A stretch of DNA of 64,000 nucleotides from Helicobacter pylori. Lineage in GTDB: Bacteria; Campylobacterota; Campylobacteria; Campylobacterales; Helicobacteraceae. The notes beneath the pieces are model-generated. The model saw nothing but the letters and a program-made list of their open reading frames with translations, did not search any database and was not told where the DNA came from. Both the position numbers and the translations under genes were made by a program. Numbering within the stretch: the stretch's first letter is position 1; each line of letters opens with the position of its first letter. Location: contig NZ_CP071935.1 of the NCBI RefSeq assembly GCF_030062585.1, positions 1 through 64,000 on the forward strand. The letters are read 5' to 3'. Shown piece after piece: positions 8,826 through 17,935 of the stretch.

Positions 8826-9380
8826 TTATCCCTTGATCATGCTTTCAAATTGGATTTCCACTTGCGACCAAGTCAAGCCCTCATGAAAACTCTCGCATCG
8901 TTTAGCCAAGCTCGCTAATTCGTTTTTCAAGCCAAAATTCAACAAATCCAAAACCCCTTTAACCACGAGCTTATCCTCAGCAATCGTGTATTGCATAGGC
9001 ACTTTCACTAGCTTTTCATTCATCCTCACATAAGCCGTAAGAGAACCTGCATGATCGCCTTCTATCACATTTCTAAAAGTTACTTTAATATTAGTGTTTT
9101 TAAAAAGAGCGAAAAAAGCTTCCTTAACATTTTTGTTTTTAGTGTCATCGCCCAAATTGACTTTCAAGCTATCCATGCTTGCGCTCGCTCCCTCTAAAAG
9201 GGTTTTTAAACTATCTTGAGATTTACCCAATTTATAGGTGATGCTTTCAAAGCTTCCATTTACTGGTGTTTTAGCCTTAGTTTTAAAGGCCGTCCATGTT
9301 AGCTTAGCCGAAGATAAATCCAAATTCACCGCTTGCAAAAACCCTGCTAGTAAAACCGATACCAAAACCATTTTTTTCAT
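8826..9380 (-). CDS. Periplasmic YceI-family protein
   Basis: A 184-residue secreted protein with a typical signal peptide (MKKMVLVSVLLAGFLQAVN). The mature part matches the YceI lipocalin-like fold: early beta strands LTWTAFKTKAKTPVNGSFES, then a mid-region with KVTFRNVIEGDHAG and VPMQYTIAEDKLVVKG. YceI proteins bind isoprenoid-type lipids in other bacteria; the ligand here is unknown. It heads the hemL transcription group. A TAAAAT box on the minus strand at 9420-9425 is a candidate -10 element. Confidence 0.85.
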   Translation of the reverse strand: MKKMVLVSVLLAGFLQAVNLDLSSAKLTWTAFKTKAKTPVNGSFESITYKLGKSQDSLKTLLEGASASMDSLKVNLGDDTKNKNVKEAFFALFKNTNIKVTFRNVIEGDHAGSLTAYVRMNEKLVKVPMQYTIAEDKLVVKGVLDLLNFGLKNELASLAKRCESFHEGLTWSQVEIQFESMIKG

Positions 9381-9644
9381 TCATTATCCTTTAATGTGGT
9401 CTTATCAATAACGCTTATTATTTTAGTGTAAACAAGCATGCTTACAACTAAAACGATTCATTTTGATAATCATTTGCACTCTAAATACGACTTAAAGATA
9501 CAATTGCATTTATTTTAAACTCTTTTTGTAAATAATGCTGACTGAACCAAACATTCTCAAGCAGTAAAAAAATATTTTTATTGGAGTGCATGACTTAAGA
9601 AAAGGGAACAACCTCTACGCTATGATCTTGAATACAGAACTAAT

Positions 9645-10655
9645 TCACGGCGATCGGAGTTTCAGCCTGAAACCATCTTCATGCAAATCGCCTTGCTTTA
9701 AAAGTTCATCCGCGCTAGGGCTAGAATAATGCTTGGCTAAAATAATGAAATAGGCGTTGTTATGCACCCCGATAAGGTTAGGCTGGAAATAAGGGAAAGT
9801 TTCAGGGTTTAAAATCCATGTTGCAACTTTGTTATACGCTATAGAGAGCCTTTGTCCGGCTCCACTACCCCACAAATCATACCCGTTCTCAAAAAGCAAT
9901 TCGCCTGATATAGTTATCGCAAGAAGCGCGAAATTGGTATAAGCTATCCCCTTAATGCCCTTTGTAGGGCCGCCATGATAATCGCTCGTATCGCTCCTAG
10001 TGATCGCGCTAGCAATAACCCCACTCTCATCTATGGCTTTAAACACCCACTCTTGCCACCGATTAGCGCTATTGTGCAAAAGGGCATGATCATCTAACGC
10101 TAGCGCAGAGCTCACATCAAAGAGAATGCCCCACGCCCCATGGTTAGTGTTAAGATCTGATTGAGAATATTGGCGCATCCGCTTAACGAAATCTTCGTAT
10201 TCTGGGCTAGGGAATGCCTTTTTGACAAACCAATAAGCCATGTTCATATAAGGCATGTAAAAATTGATATTATCCTCGCTCTGATAAGTGTCTACGCTTT
10301 GAAGCTCTTTAGCCCAAGAGTTTAAAATTTCTATAGCTTTTAAGCCGTATTGTTTGTTTTGGCTCACCCAATAGCCTAGCGCTAAGTCATAAGACATGAG
10401 AGCGGATTTTTTAAAACTCTTTGTGCAGGCATCAGGCTCTCTAACCCCGGTAGAAGTGTAGTGTTTTGATGCGTTAAGTTGCATGCATGGCTGTATTGTT
10501 TGGGAGAGCTTTTTATCAAGATGGAGTTTTTTAGGCAAATCTCTAGATTTAAAATCCCTAAAAAAGTAATCTTGCCCGGCGTAAGCTTGCCCGGCGTAAG
10601 CTTGAACGCAAACGCAAACACCCATGAGTGATAAAAACAAAACAAATCTTTTCAT
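9645..10655 (-). CDS. Secreted alginate-lyase-like protein
   Basis: A 336-residue exported protein with a signal peptide (MKRFVLFLSLMGVCVCVQA). The mature part resembles the alginate lyase / heparinase-type alpha-alpha toroid fold, with NTNHGAWG at about residues 170-177 carrying the Asn/His pair usual in that family and DYHGGPTKG further on. H. pylori is not known to degrade alginate, so the true polysaccharide is unknown. The region around the signal cleavage site holds a direct 15-base repeat that duplicates AYAGQ. The gene lies 36 bases after obg and may be cotranscribed. A 264-base gap follows, in which I see no gene. Confidence 0.75.
   Translation of the reverse strand: MKRFVLFLSLMGVCVCVQAYAGQAYAGQDYFFRDFKSRDLPKKLHLDKKLSQTIQPCMQLNASKHYTSTGVREPDACTKSFKKSALMSYDLALGYWVSQNKQYGLKAIEILNSWAKELQSVDTYQSEDNINFYMPYMNMAYWFVKKAFPSPEYEDFVKRMRQYSQSDLNTNHGAWGILFDVSSALALDDHALLHNSANRWQEWVFKAIDESGVIASAITRSDTSDYHGGPTKGIKGIAYTNFALLAITISGELLFENGYDLWGSGAGQRLSIAYNKVATWILNPETFPYFQPNLIGVHNNAYFIILAKHYSSPSADELLKQGDLHEDGFRLKLRSP
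10571..10600. repeat. Two tandem 15-base units in the leader of the alginate-lyase-like gene
   Basis: CTTGCCCGGCGTAAG occurs twice in a row (10571-10585 and 10586-10600). On the coding strand it encodes AYAGQ twice, right at the expected signal peptidase site. A multiple of three keeps the frame, so copy-number change would alter the leader length without breaking the gene. Confidence 0.9.
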
Positions 10656-10691
10656 TCCACGCCTTTATTTGAATGGTTTAAAAATAGCGTT

Positions 10692-11774
10692 TTAGGGTAA
10701 CGCTTTTAACAACACAAATTTAAGCACATGCGTATTAAGAGCGCTAACCGCTGAAAGGGGCAAGACAAAGAGCGCTGATTTTTCATTAGGGTCATTTTCA
10801 AAATCGCTGGTTAAATTGGGGTGCAAAAACCCCAAATACGGCTCTAAATCAAACGCCTCTAATTTTTGCGCTTCTAAATTTAAAAAGGCGCAAAAATCCT
10901 TAGTCATCTCATCAATGTTTTCTACAACATCGCATTTATTGAGCAACACCCCAAAAGGCTTATTGGCTAAAGCGGGTGAAAATTTCTCTAACTCCAATCT
11001 CAAGCGTTGGTATTGCTCTTTAATGCCCAAATCCAGCCTGGAAGCGTCTAAAACAAAGGCTAAAACCTTAGTGCGTTCAATGTGCTTTAAAAAGCTAATC
11101 CCTAAGCCTTTTCCCTGACTAGCCCCTTCAATAATGCCAGGAATATCCGCCATTAAAAATCCGCTTTTTTCATCCACGCTCACAACCCCTAAATTAGGCA
11201 CTAGAGTCGTAAATTCATAATTAGCGATTTTAGGCTTAGCGTTAGAGATGGTGGAAATGAGCGTGGATTTACCCGCATTAGGGAAGCCCACTAACCCTAT
11301 ATCAGCGATGAGCTTTAATTCCAAGCGCACGCATTTTTCAACCCCCTCCAAGCCTTTTTGCGCGTAAGTGGGTTGTTGTTTAGTCGCGCTTTTAAAATGT
11401 GCATTCCCTAACCCCCCCTTGCCTCCTTTTAAGGCTAACACCCTTTCTTCAGGCGCGATCAAATCAAGCCACAACTCATCACCTACAAAAACTTGCGTTC
11501 CTGGTGGCACGACAATAATTTTGTCTTCGCCCTTTTTGCCTGTGCAATTTCGTGTGCCTCCTGGAGCCCCGTTTTTAGCCTTATGGTGTCTGGTGCCTCT
11601 AAAACTCGCTAAAGTGTCGGTATTGTTATCCACTTCAAAATACACATCGCCTCCATCGCCTCCATCGCCCCCATCAGGGCCTCCTTTGATGACAAATTTT
11701 TCTCGCCTAAAACTCACCATTCCAGGCCCCCCCTTACCCGAAGCGATGATAATTTCCACACTATCTACAAACAC
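10692..11774 (-). CDS. obg: GTPase Obg/CgtA
   Basis: Ribosome-associated essential GTPase of 360 residues. The N-terminal Obg domain has its glycine-rich motifs ([29 protein letters not shown]); the G domain follows with GFPNAGKST, the [10 protein letters not shown] switch and LNKCD. The start is GTG at 11774, preceded by AAAGGG with about nine bases spacing; no better start keeps the [15 protein letters not shown] strand. It follows dppF by 18 bases and may be read from the dpp transcript. Confidence 0.96.
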   Translation of the reverse strand: MFVDSVEIIIASGKGGPGMVSFRREKFVIKGGPDGGDGGDGGDVYFEVDNNTDTLASFRGTRHHKAKNGAPGGTRNCTGKKGEDKIIVVPPGTQVFVGDELWLDLIAPEERVLALKGGKGGLGNAHFKSATKQQPTYAQKGLEGVEKCVRLELKLIADIGLVGFPNAGKSTLISTISNAKPKIANYEFTTLVPNLGVVSVDEKSGFLMADIPGIIEGASQGKGLGISFLKHIERTKVLAFVLDASRLDLGIKEQYQRLRLELEKFSPALANKPFGVLLNKCDVVENIDEMTKDFCAFLNLEAQKLEAFDLEPYLGFLHPNLTSDFENDPNEKSALFVLPLSAVSALNTHVLKFVLLKALP

Positions 11775-11792
11775 AGCTTAATACCCTTTCTT

Positions 11793-12599
11793 TTATTTGG
11801 CAAATCTTTGCATGGATTTTTCCAAATGCGGCACCGCATTGAGTAATTTCTGCGTATAAGGGTGCTTTGGAGCGCTTATCACGCTATCCACATCCCCCGT
11901 TTCTACGATTTGCCCTTGATTCATTACGATGATTTTATCGCTTATATGCTCCACCACCCCTAAATCATGGCTGATAAAAATATAAGTCAGCCCCATTTCT
12001 TTTTGCAAATCCAAGAGCAAATTCAGCACTTGCGCTTGAATGGACACGTCTAACGCAGACACAGGCTCATCGCAAATCACCACGCTAGGATGCAAAATGA
12101 GCGCCCTAGCAATGCCGATTCGTTGCCTTTGACCGCCTGAAAATTGGTGGGGGTAACGATCGATCCATTCTAATTTCAAGCCCACTTTTTGCATGATCTC
12201 TAGCACTTTTGCTTTGATTTCTTTTTTTGAAAAGTGAGAATTTAACAGCAAGGGTTCAGCGATGATCTCGCCCACTTTCCACCGAGGGTTTAGGCTAGAA
12301 TAAGGGTCTTGAAAAATCATTTGCACCTTTTTGCGGTAATCAAACCAATCCTGTTTGCTAAAATGCAAATGGCGCTTACCATTGAAATAAATCGCCCCGC
12401 TATCTTGCCTTTCAATCCCGGCTAAAATTTTGGCTGTCGTGCTTTTCCCGCAACCGCTCTCCCCCACGATGCTTAAAACTTCATTTTGTTCCACTTCAAA
12501 ACTGATCCCATTGAGCGCATGGATCACTCTTTTAGGCTTGAATAACCCCCTGTCTATCGCATAGGATTTTTTCAATTCTTTAATTTCTAAGAGCTTCAT
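11793..12599 (-). CDS. dppF: Dipeptide ABC transporter ATP-binding protein DppF
   Basis: Cytosolic ATPase of 268 residues, the second of two non-identical ATPase subunits of the dipeptide importer. Walker A is GESGCGKST, the signature is FSGGQRQRIGIARAL, Walker B is VVICDEPVSALD, and the oligopeptide-type C-terminal end HPYTQKLL is present. The ATG overlaps the dppD stop by four bases. It closes the dppABCDF set. Confidence 0.93.
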   Translation of the reverse strand: MKLLEIKELKKSYAIDRGLFKPKRVIHALNGISFEVEQNEVLSIVGESGCGKSTTAKILAGIERQDSGAIYFNGKRHLHFSKQDWFDYRKKVQMIFQDPYSSLNPRWKVGEIIAEPLLLNSHFSKKEIKAKVLEIMQKVGLKLEWIDRYPHQFSGGQRQRIGIARALILHPSVVICDEPVSALDVSIQAQVLNLLLDLQKEMGLTYIFISHDLGVVEHISDKIIVMNQGQIVETGDVDSVISAPKHPYTQKLLNAVPHLEKSMQRFAK

Positions 12600-13459
12600 C
12601 GTAACTCCTTTGGAAAACTCAAATAATCTACATTTTCATCCACGGTTTCTAAGCGTTTTTTGCGGTATTCTTTGCCCGGTTTAGGGATTGCGCTTAAAAG
12701 AGCTTTGGTATAAGGGTGTCTTGGATCAGCGAAAAGCTCTTTCGCATTCGCTTGCTCCACCACATGCCCTTTATACATCACCACCACTTCATCAGCGATT
12801 TGCGCCACCACGCCTAAATCATGGGTGATAAACAAAATAGAAGTGCCTTTTTTTTGTTGCAATTCTTTCATCAATTCTAAAATCTGCGCTTGAATGGTTA
12901 CATCTAACGCTGTCGTCGGCTCATCAGCGATCAAGATTTCAGGCTCACACACCATAGCCATAGCGATCATCACCCTTTGGCGCTGCCCCCCGCTGAGATT
13001 GAAAGGGTATTCATGGTATTTATCCCCGGCATGGGGGATGCCTACGCGCTCTAATTCATAGACCACCCTTTCTAAGCGTTCTTTTTTATTAAGGCTTGGG
13101 TGGTGGATTTTCAACACTTCATTGATTTGAAACCCCACCGTGTAGGAAGGGTTTAGGCTTGTCATAGGCTCTTGAAAGATCATGCCAATTTTTTTGCCTC
13201 TGATTTCTTTTTGCATCTGCTTTTCTTTGAGTTGCAACAAATCCTGCCCTAAAAATTGAATGCTCCCCCCCACAATTTTCCCGGGCTTTTCAATCAACCC
13301 CAAAATAGAAAGCGAAGTGATGCTTTTCCCGCTCCCGCTCTCCCCTACAATGCAGAGCGTTTGAGACTTTTTCAAGCCAAAACTCACGCCATCTACCGCT
13401 TTATTCACGCCCTTATCGGTGAAAAAATAAGTTTTTAAATCTTTAACTTCTAAAATCAT
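12596..13459 (-). CDS. dppD: Dipeptide ABC transporter ATP-binding protein DppD
   Basis: First ATPase subunit of the dipeptide importer, 287 residues. Walker A is GESGSGKS, the signature is LSGGQRQRVMIAMAM, Walker B is ILIADEPTTALD, and the switch histidine is in LFITHDLG. The C-terminal HPYTKALL segment is the oligopeptide/dipeptide type. It starts 11 bases after dppC and ends overlapping dppF, so the two ATPases are probably made in equal amounts. Confidence 0.93.
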   Translation of the reverse strand: MILEVKDLKTYFFTDKGVNKAVDGVSFGLKKSQTLCIVGESGSGKSITSLSILGLIEKPGKIVGGSIQFLGQDLLQLKEKQMQKEIRGKKIGMIFQEPMTSLNPSYTVGFQINEVLKIHHPSLNKKERLERVVYELERVGIPHAGDKYHEYPFNLSGGQRQRVMIAMAMVCEPEILIADEPTTALDVTIQAQILELMKELQQKKGTSILFITHDLGVVAQIADEVVVMYKGHVVEQANAKELFADPRHPYTKALLSAIPKPGKEYRKKRLETVDENVDYLSFPKELR

Positions 13460-13470
13460 GCAAGCTCCTT

Positions 13471-14328
13471 TTAAGAGGCGCGTTTAGGATCTAAAGCGTC
13501 CATGATGCCATCGCCTACCAGATTAAAACTCATGACCGTTAAAAAAATCATCACCCCAGGGAAAACAAGCATCCAAGGAGCGGTAGCGATGTATTGCATG
13601 GAGTTCATCAGCATCGCTCCCCATTCGGGTTTAGGAGGTTGGGCCCCAAGACCTAAGAAGCTCAGTGCGGCCGCTTCCAAAACCGTGGAAGCAAAACCCA
13701 TTGTCGTTTGCACGATCAAAGGGATAATGCAATTAGGGAAGATCACCTTACACATCAAACGAAGATGCGAAGAACCATTGATTTTAGAAGCGATCACATA
13801 TTCTTTTTCTTTTTCGCCTAGCACAGAACTGCGCACCAATCGTGCAAACCCAGGAATCCCCACAAACCCAATAGCGAGCATGGCGTTAGTGAGTGAAGGC
13901 CCTAACACCGCGACCACAATCACGATCAATAAAATAGAGGGCAAAGCGAACATGATGTCCATGATACGCATGATAATTGCATCTGTTTTCCCTCCAAAAT
14001 ACCCCGCTATTAGCCCTAGTATCGTGCCAAAAAAGACCGCAATCCCCATAGAAACAATCCCTATGGTTAAAGAAATCCTAGCCCCATAGATCAAGCGGCT
14101 CAAAATATCGCGCCCCAAATCATCGGTGCCTAAAAGGTATTTAGCGTTCCCTCCATGCTCCCATATAGGCTTTAAAAGGCGATCTTGAGCGTTTTGCACA
14201 TAAGGATCATGCGGGGCTAAAAGGGGCGCAAAAACAGCGCAAACCACCAACAAAAGCACAATCCATGCCCCAACGACCGCCGCCTTATTTTTTTTGAATT
14301 GTTGGATAAATTCTCTAAAAGACTCCAT
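13471..14328 (-). CDS. dppC: Dipeptide ABC transporter permease DppC
   Basis: Inner-membrane permease of 285 residues with about six membrane segments and the family's N-terminal feature (FKKNKAAVVGAWIVLLLV). The ATPase-contacting EAA loop is visible at EAAALSFLGLGAQPPKPEWG. Its ATG overlaps the dppB stop (TAATG), so translation is coupled. With DppB it forms the dipeptide channel. Confidence 0.94.
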   Translation of the reverse strand: MESFREFIQQFKKNKAAVVGAWIVLLLVVCAVFAPLLAPHDPYVQNAQDRLLKPIWEHGGNAKYLLGTDDLGRDILSRLIYGARISLTIGIVSMGIAVFFGTILGLIAGYFGGKTDAIIMRIMDIMFALPSILLIVIVVAVLGPSLTNAMLAIGFVGIPGFARLVRSSVLGEKEKEYVIASKINGSSHLRLMCKVIFPNCIIPLIVQTTMGFASTVLEAAALSFLGLGAQPPKPEWGAMLMNSMQYIATAPWMLVFPGVMIFLTVMSFNLVGDGIMDALDPKRAS

Positions 14329-15332
14329 TATGACAACCTTATTCTAGGATCAATAAAAGCGTATAAAATATCCACTAAGAGATTAGCCCCAATATACATC
14401 ATGGCAATAATCAAAGACATGGACTGGATAATGGGGAAATCGCGCTGGTTGAGCGCATTAACAATCCACTTACCAATCCCAGGCCATGAGAAAACCGTTT
14501 CAGTTATCATGCTCCCCCCTAAAAGCCCAGCCAGCATCAAGCCTGCGATAGTCGTTACAGGGATTAAAGCGTTACGCAAAGTGTGCACAAAAATCACCCT
14601 AAAGGAGCTACACCCCTTAGCTTTAGCGGTGCGCACATAATCTTCTTTAGACACTTCTGCCATGCTCGCGCGAGTCATTCTGGCAATAACAGCGGTAGAA
14701 ACCGTGGCTAACACAATGCTAGGCAAAATCAAGTGCTTGATCGTATCCACAAACGCCCCATAATCCCTTGCGATCAGGCTGTCTATCAAATAAAGACCTG
14801 TGGGGCCATCTAAATAATACACATCGCTCAAACGCCCAAAAACAGGCAACCACCCCAATTGCACGCTAAAGATATAAATCAGCATAAGCCCTAGCCAAAA
14901 CACCGGCATAGAAATCCCAGCTAAAGCGAAAGTCATGCTGGAATAATCAAACACGCTATAGCGCTTGATCGCAGCTAACACGCCAACGCTAATACCCAAA
15001 ACAAGAGCCATAAACAAAGCGATCAAAGCCAATTCCACCGTAGCCGGGAAGCGTTGCCAAAACTCATGCATCACAGGCTCACCAGTCATGATAGAAGCGC
15101 CAAAATTGCCATGCAACACGTTATTGATAAAGAAAAAATACTGCTCTATCAAGGGCTTATTCAATCCAAATTGCTCTCTTAAAGCGTCAATAGCGGCTTG
15201 ATTGGCCTTTTCGCCTAAAATCACTAACGCCGGATCTCCTGGCACTAAATGCACCATCATAAACACAATGATACTCACTCCAAACAGCGTGGGGATCGCC
15301 CACAAAATACGCTTAATGATAAAACTCAGCAT
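14328..15332 (-). CDS. dppB: Dipeptide ABC transporter permease DppB
   Basis: Inner-membrane permease of 334 residues, about six membrane segments. It begins with the standard MLSFIIKRILWAIPTLFGVS and HLVPGDPA, and carries the DppB EAA loop ending in ETVFSWPGIGKW. It lies ten bases after dppA and overlaps dppC, as in a classic dpp operon. Confidence 0.94.
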   Translation of the reverse strand: MLSFIIKRILWAIPTLFGVSIIVFMMVHLVPGDPALVILGEKANQAAIDALREQFGLNKPLIEQYFFFINNVLHGNFGASIMTGEPVMHEFWQRFPATVELALIALFMALVLGISVGVLAAIKRYSVFDYSSMTFALAGISMPVFWLGLMLIYIFSVQLGWLPVFGRLSDVYYLDGPTGLYLIDSLIARDYGAFVDTIKHLILPSIVLATVSTAVIARMTRASMAEVSKEDYVRTAKAKGCSSFRVIFVHTLRNALIPVTTIAGLMLAGLLGGSMITETVFSWPGIGKWIVNALNQRDFPIIQSMSLIIAMMYIGANLLVDILYAFIDPRIRLS

Positions 15333-15342
15333 ACAACCCCTT

Positions 15343-16992
15343 TCATTTTTCTAAATACACCTTAAAGAAGCGATTCACGCTCACTCCGGTCGTTTTATAG
15401 CCTTTGACTTTAGACAAATGCGGCACCACTGAATAAGGATAAGCTAAAGGCACATAGGGCGCATCTTTATGGATAATTTCTTGTGCCTTTAAATAAAGGG
15501 CTTCCCTCTCCTTTTGATCCGAAACCCGTTTAGCCTTTATGAGCAGATCGGAAAAGGCGTCGCTCTTATAAAAGGAACCATTTTGAGTGGGTATAGCTGA
15601 GGCGGCTTGCTTGCTCCATAAGGTGTATAAGAAATTATCCGGATCCGCAATGTCTGCCATCCAGCCTGCAAACGCCATTTCATGTTCGCCTAATCCCGTT
15701 CTTTTCAAATAAGCCCCCCACTCATACACTTCAATTTTCACATCAATTCCAATTTTAGCCAGGCTCGCTTGTATGAACACCGCTCCTTTTGGGTTACGAG
15801 TGGAAGTGGTAAAAATGGTGGTTTTAAAGCCGTTAGGATACCCCGCTTGTTTCAGTAACTCTTTAGCCTTTTTCAAATCGTATTCATAGGGTTTGATGTT
15901 GTAGTTATAGCCCCATATAGTGGGCGGGAAAGGATTGACCATTTTTTGGGCAAAGCCTTCATAAATCACCTTAATGTAATCATCAACATTAATCGCATGG
16001 TTGATAGCTAAACGCACCAAAGGGTTGTTAAAATACTTTTTTTGCGTGTTCAATGAAAGCCAATTGGCAATCAACCCAGGGCTTCTATCCACCACGATAT
16101 TAGGAAGTTTTTCTAATTGCTCCACTTCATTGAGGTTAGGCCCAGTCATTAGCATGATTTCGCCGGTGCGCAACGCTAAGGCACGAGTGGAAGAATTAGG
16201 AATGGTGCGCACCACCACCTTATCCAAATACGCTTTAGGCCCCCAATAATCCTGGTTTTTGACCAGAATGATTTTCTCATCTTTATTCCACAAAAAGAAT
16301 TTGAAAGGCCCCGTCCCAACAGGTTTTTTAGCCAACTCGTCTTTTTTATTATTTTGAGCCAAGTAATCAGCGTAATCCTTACTCAAAATGCTCAAAAAGT
16401 CCATGCCCAAATTCGCTAAGAAAGGGGCTTCTGGCCCATTAAGCGTGAATTTAATCGTGTAATCATCTAAAGCTTCAATGCTCTTGATAATATGAGACAT
16501 GCCCATGCCTTCCCAATACTTATAGCTTTTAGCCCCCGGGCTATAGTATCGTTTAGCCTTATCCATTTGGCGCTCAAACGAAAACAGCACGTCTTTAGCG
16601 CTAAACTCCACTTTTTTATTCCAATACTTCGTCTGGTGGAAATAAACCCCTTTGCGTAAATGAAAGGTATATACAAGACCATCTGGGGATATGTCCCAGC
16701 TTGTCGCTAAGGCGGGTTCAATTTCTGTGGTGCCGTATTTGAATTGCACGAGTGTGTCATAAATATTGCCTGTTGCCACATAGCTTTCGCCATCAGTCAC
16801 TAAGGCCGGATCCATGCTCGAGCCATCAGCACCTCTTGCAAAAACCAAAACGCCTCCAAAACGCTTTTGCTCTTCAACAGAAATATTTTCTTTAGATGGA
16901 TTAAGAGTAGCGTTTGGGCTTTCTGAAGCTTTCAAAAAAGACCCAAACAATAAAAGAAAAAAAAACAAACCCTTAACAAAAACATTATTCAT
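15343..16992 (-). CDS. dppA: Periplasmic dipeptide-binding protein DppA
   Basis: Solute-binding protein of family 5, 549 residues, that captures dipeptides in the periplasm for DppBCDF. The signal peptide is MNNVFVKGLFFFLLLFGSFLKA. Family signatures include LVQFKYGTTEIEPALATSWD, the FHLRKGVYFH segment and the late hinge region LGEHEMAFAGWMADIADPDN. It is the first gene of the operon, with a TATAAT -10 box at 17036-17041. It is slightly longer than E. coli DppA because of an N-terminal linker before GGVLVFARGADG. Confidence 0.94.
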   Translation of the reverse strand: MNNVFVKGLFFFLLLFGSFLKASESPNATLNPSKENISVEEQKRFGGVLVFARGADGSSMDPALVTDGESYVATGNIYDTLVQFKYGTTEIEPALATSWDISPDGLVYTFHLRKGVYFHQTKYWNKKVEFSAKDVLFSFERQMDKAKRYYSPGAKSYKYWEGMGMSHIIKSIEALDDYTIKFTLNGPEAPFLANLGMDFLSILSKDYADYLAQNNKKDELAKKPVGTGPFKFFLWNKDEKIILVKNQDYWGPKAYLDKVVVRTIPNSSTRALALRTGEIMLMTGPNLNEVEQLEKLPNIVVDRSPGLIANWLSLNTQKKYFNNPLVRLAINHAINVDDYIKVIYEGFAQKMVNPFPPTIWGYNYNIKPYEYDLKKAKELLKQAGYPNGFKTTIFTTSTRNPKGAVFIQASLAKIGIDVKIEVYEWGAYLKRTGLGEHEMAFAGWMADIADPDNFLYTLWSKQAASAIPTQNGSFYKSDAFSDLLIKAKRVSDQKEREALYLKAQEIIHKDAPYVPLAYPYSVVPHLSKVKGYKTTGVSVNRFFKVYLEK

Positions 16993-17035
16993 AAGCCAAT
17001 CTCCACAACAAATTCTATAAAGGATAGAGATCTAA

Positions 17036-17041
17036 ATTATA
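17036..17041 (-). promoter_or_regulatory. Candidate -10 box for the dpp operon
   Basis: TATAAT on the minus strand, 44 bases upstream of the dppA ATG. The surrounding AT-rich sequence and lack of a clear -35 box fit the usual H. pylori sigma-80 promoter. Transcription would start near 17029. Confidence 0.55.
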
Positions 17042-17108
17042 AATATTTTATTGCGTTTATAGGCGTTTAACGAACACCTAAAGGTTTAATTGACCTTTAA
17101 AGGTTACC

Positions 17109-17375
17109 CTACTCCCCAAAATTTTGACTAACCACAGAAACTTTTTTGCGGTTTCTGTCTTTATGCTCAAACTTCACAACGCCATCTATGAGCGCGTATA
17201 AGGTATGGTCTTTCCCCATGCCTACATTATTACCGGGGTGCATTTTAGTGCCTCTTTGGCGCACGATAATATTCCCTGCTCTCACAAATTCTGAGCCAAA
17301 TTTTTTCACGCCTAAGCGTCTTCCTGCAGAATCTCTGTTATTCTGCGTGCTCCCTTGACCTTTCTTGTGTGCCAT
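17109..17375 (-). CDS. rpmA: 50S ribosomal protein L27
   Basis: An 88-residue protein with the L27 pattern: [20 protein letters not shown] at the N-terminus, then [18 protein letters not shown] and [17 protein letters not shown]. There is no cleavable N-terminal extension of the firmicute type, so the glycine/lysine-rich tail that reaches the peptidyl-transferase centre begins right after Met. It follows rplU by 13 bases. An imperfect hairpin near 17079-17099 lies downstream. Confidence 0.97.
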
Positions 17376-17388
17376 TGTTTAATACTCC

Positions 17389-17703
17389 TTATGCTACAAT
17401 TTTAGTGATTCTCACACGAGTGAAATCTCTTCTAAAACCACGCTTGGTTTTGCTGTCTTTTCGGCGGCGTTTTTTGAAAGTGATGACTTTTTTGCCGCGC
17501 CCTTCATTGATCACTTCCGCTTCAATTTTAGCCCCATTCACAAAGGGTTTCCCACAAGAGAGTTTGCCCTCTTTGGATACGGCTAACACTTCCACTAATT
17601 CCACTAAAGCCTTAGGCTCTTTATTTATTTTATCTAGTAAAACAATATCGCCTTCAACGACTTTATATTGCTTACCGCCATGCTTGAATATTGCGTATGA
17701 CAT
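17389..17703 (-). CDS. rplU: 50S ribosomal protein L21
   Basis: A 104-residue ribosomal protein with the L21 start [15 protein letters not shown] and the basic, rRNA-binding C-terminal part [20 protein letters not shown]. It is first in the rplU-rpmA pair, which is the normal arrangement. A perfect TATAAT box lies at 17748-17753 on the minus strand. Confidence 0.97.
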   Translation of the reverse strand: MSYAIFKHGGKQYKVVEGDIVLLDKINKEPKALVELVEVLAVSKEGKLSCGKPFVNGAKIEAEVINEGRGKKVITFKKRRRKDSKTKRGFRRDFTRVRITKIVA

Positions 17704-17747
17704 TTCTATTCCTTAAAAATTGAACGCTCTTTTTAAAATAAACGCTT

Positions 17748-17753
17748 ATTATA
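17748..17753 (-). promoter_or_regulatory. Candidate -10 box for rplU-rpmA
   Basis: A perfect TATAAT on the minus strand, 44 bases before the rplU ATG, with alternating A/T-rich sequence upstream, as in H. pylori vegetative promoters. It lies in the 226-base divergent gap between rplU and flgL. Confidence 0.6.
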
Positions 17754-17887
17754 GTGAGTATTTGCTAAAATTTAACTTTAAATTTAGATTAAATTCACAT
17801 TAAAAGAATTTTTTTACTCAAAAACACCCCATTTAACCCGCCATTATTACCCCGCATTGCCCCACTCACAATTGTTATTAACTTGTT

Positions 17888-17905
17888 TTGGAATACTTTT
17901 AGCTT
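17888..17905 (+). promoter_or_regulatory. Sigma-54 (RpoN) type promoter for flgL
   Basis: TTGGAATACTTTTAGCTT has the GG and GC doublets (17890-17891 and 17902-17903) exactly ten bases apart, which is the required -24/-12 spacing. The -12 half is TAGC rather than TTGC. It lies 31 bases before the flgL ATG. H. pylori hook and filament-junction genes are known RpoN/FlgR targets, which supports the reading. Confidence 0.7.
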
Positions 17906-17935
17906 GTTTGTTAAAAAACCAATAAGGATTTGATC

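Noticed and set aside
9381..9644. Possible small toxin or sRNA gene (AapA type) in the gap before the YceI gene
   Set aside because: I found no start with ribosome site and no sequence like the known AapA peptides; only AT-rich, unstructured DNA.
13502..14089. 195-codon plus-strand frame antisense to dppC
   Set aside because: It is the shadow of a strongly supported gene and has no signature of its own.
17079..17099. TAAAGGT/ACCTTTA inverted repeat downstream of rpmA as a terminator
   Set aside because: There is no T run after it on the minus strand and the stem is short and AT-rich.
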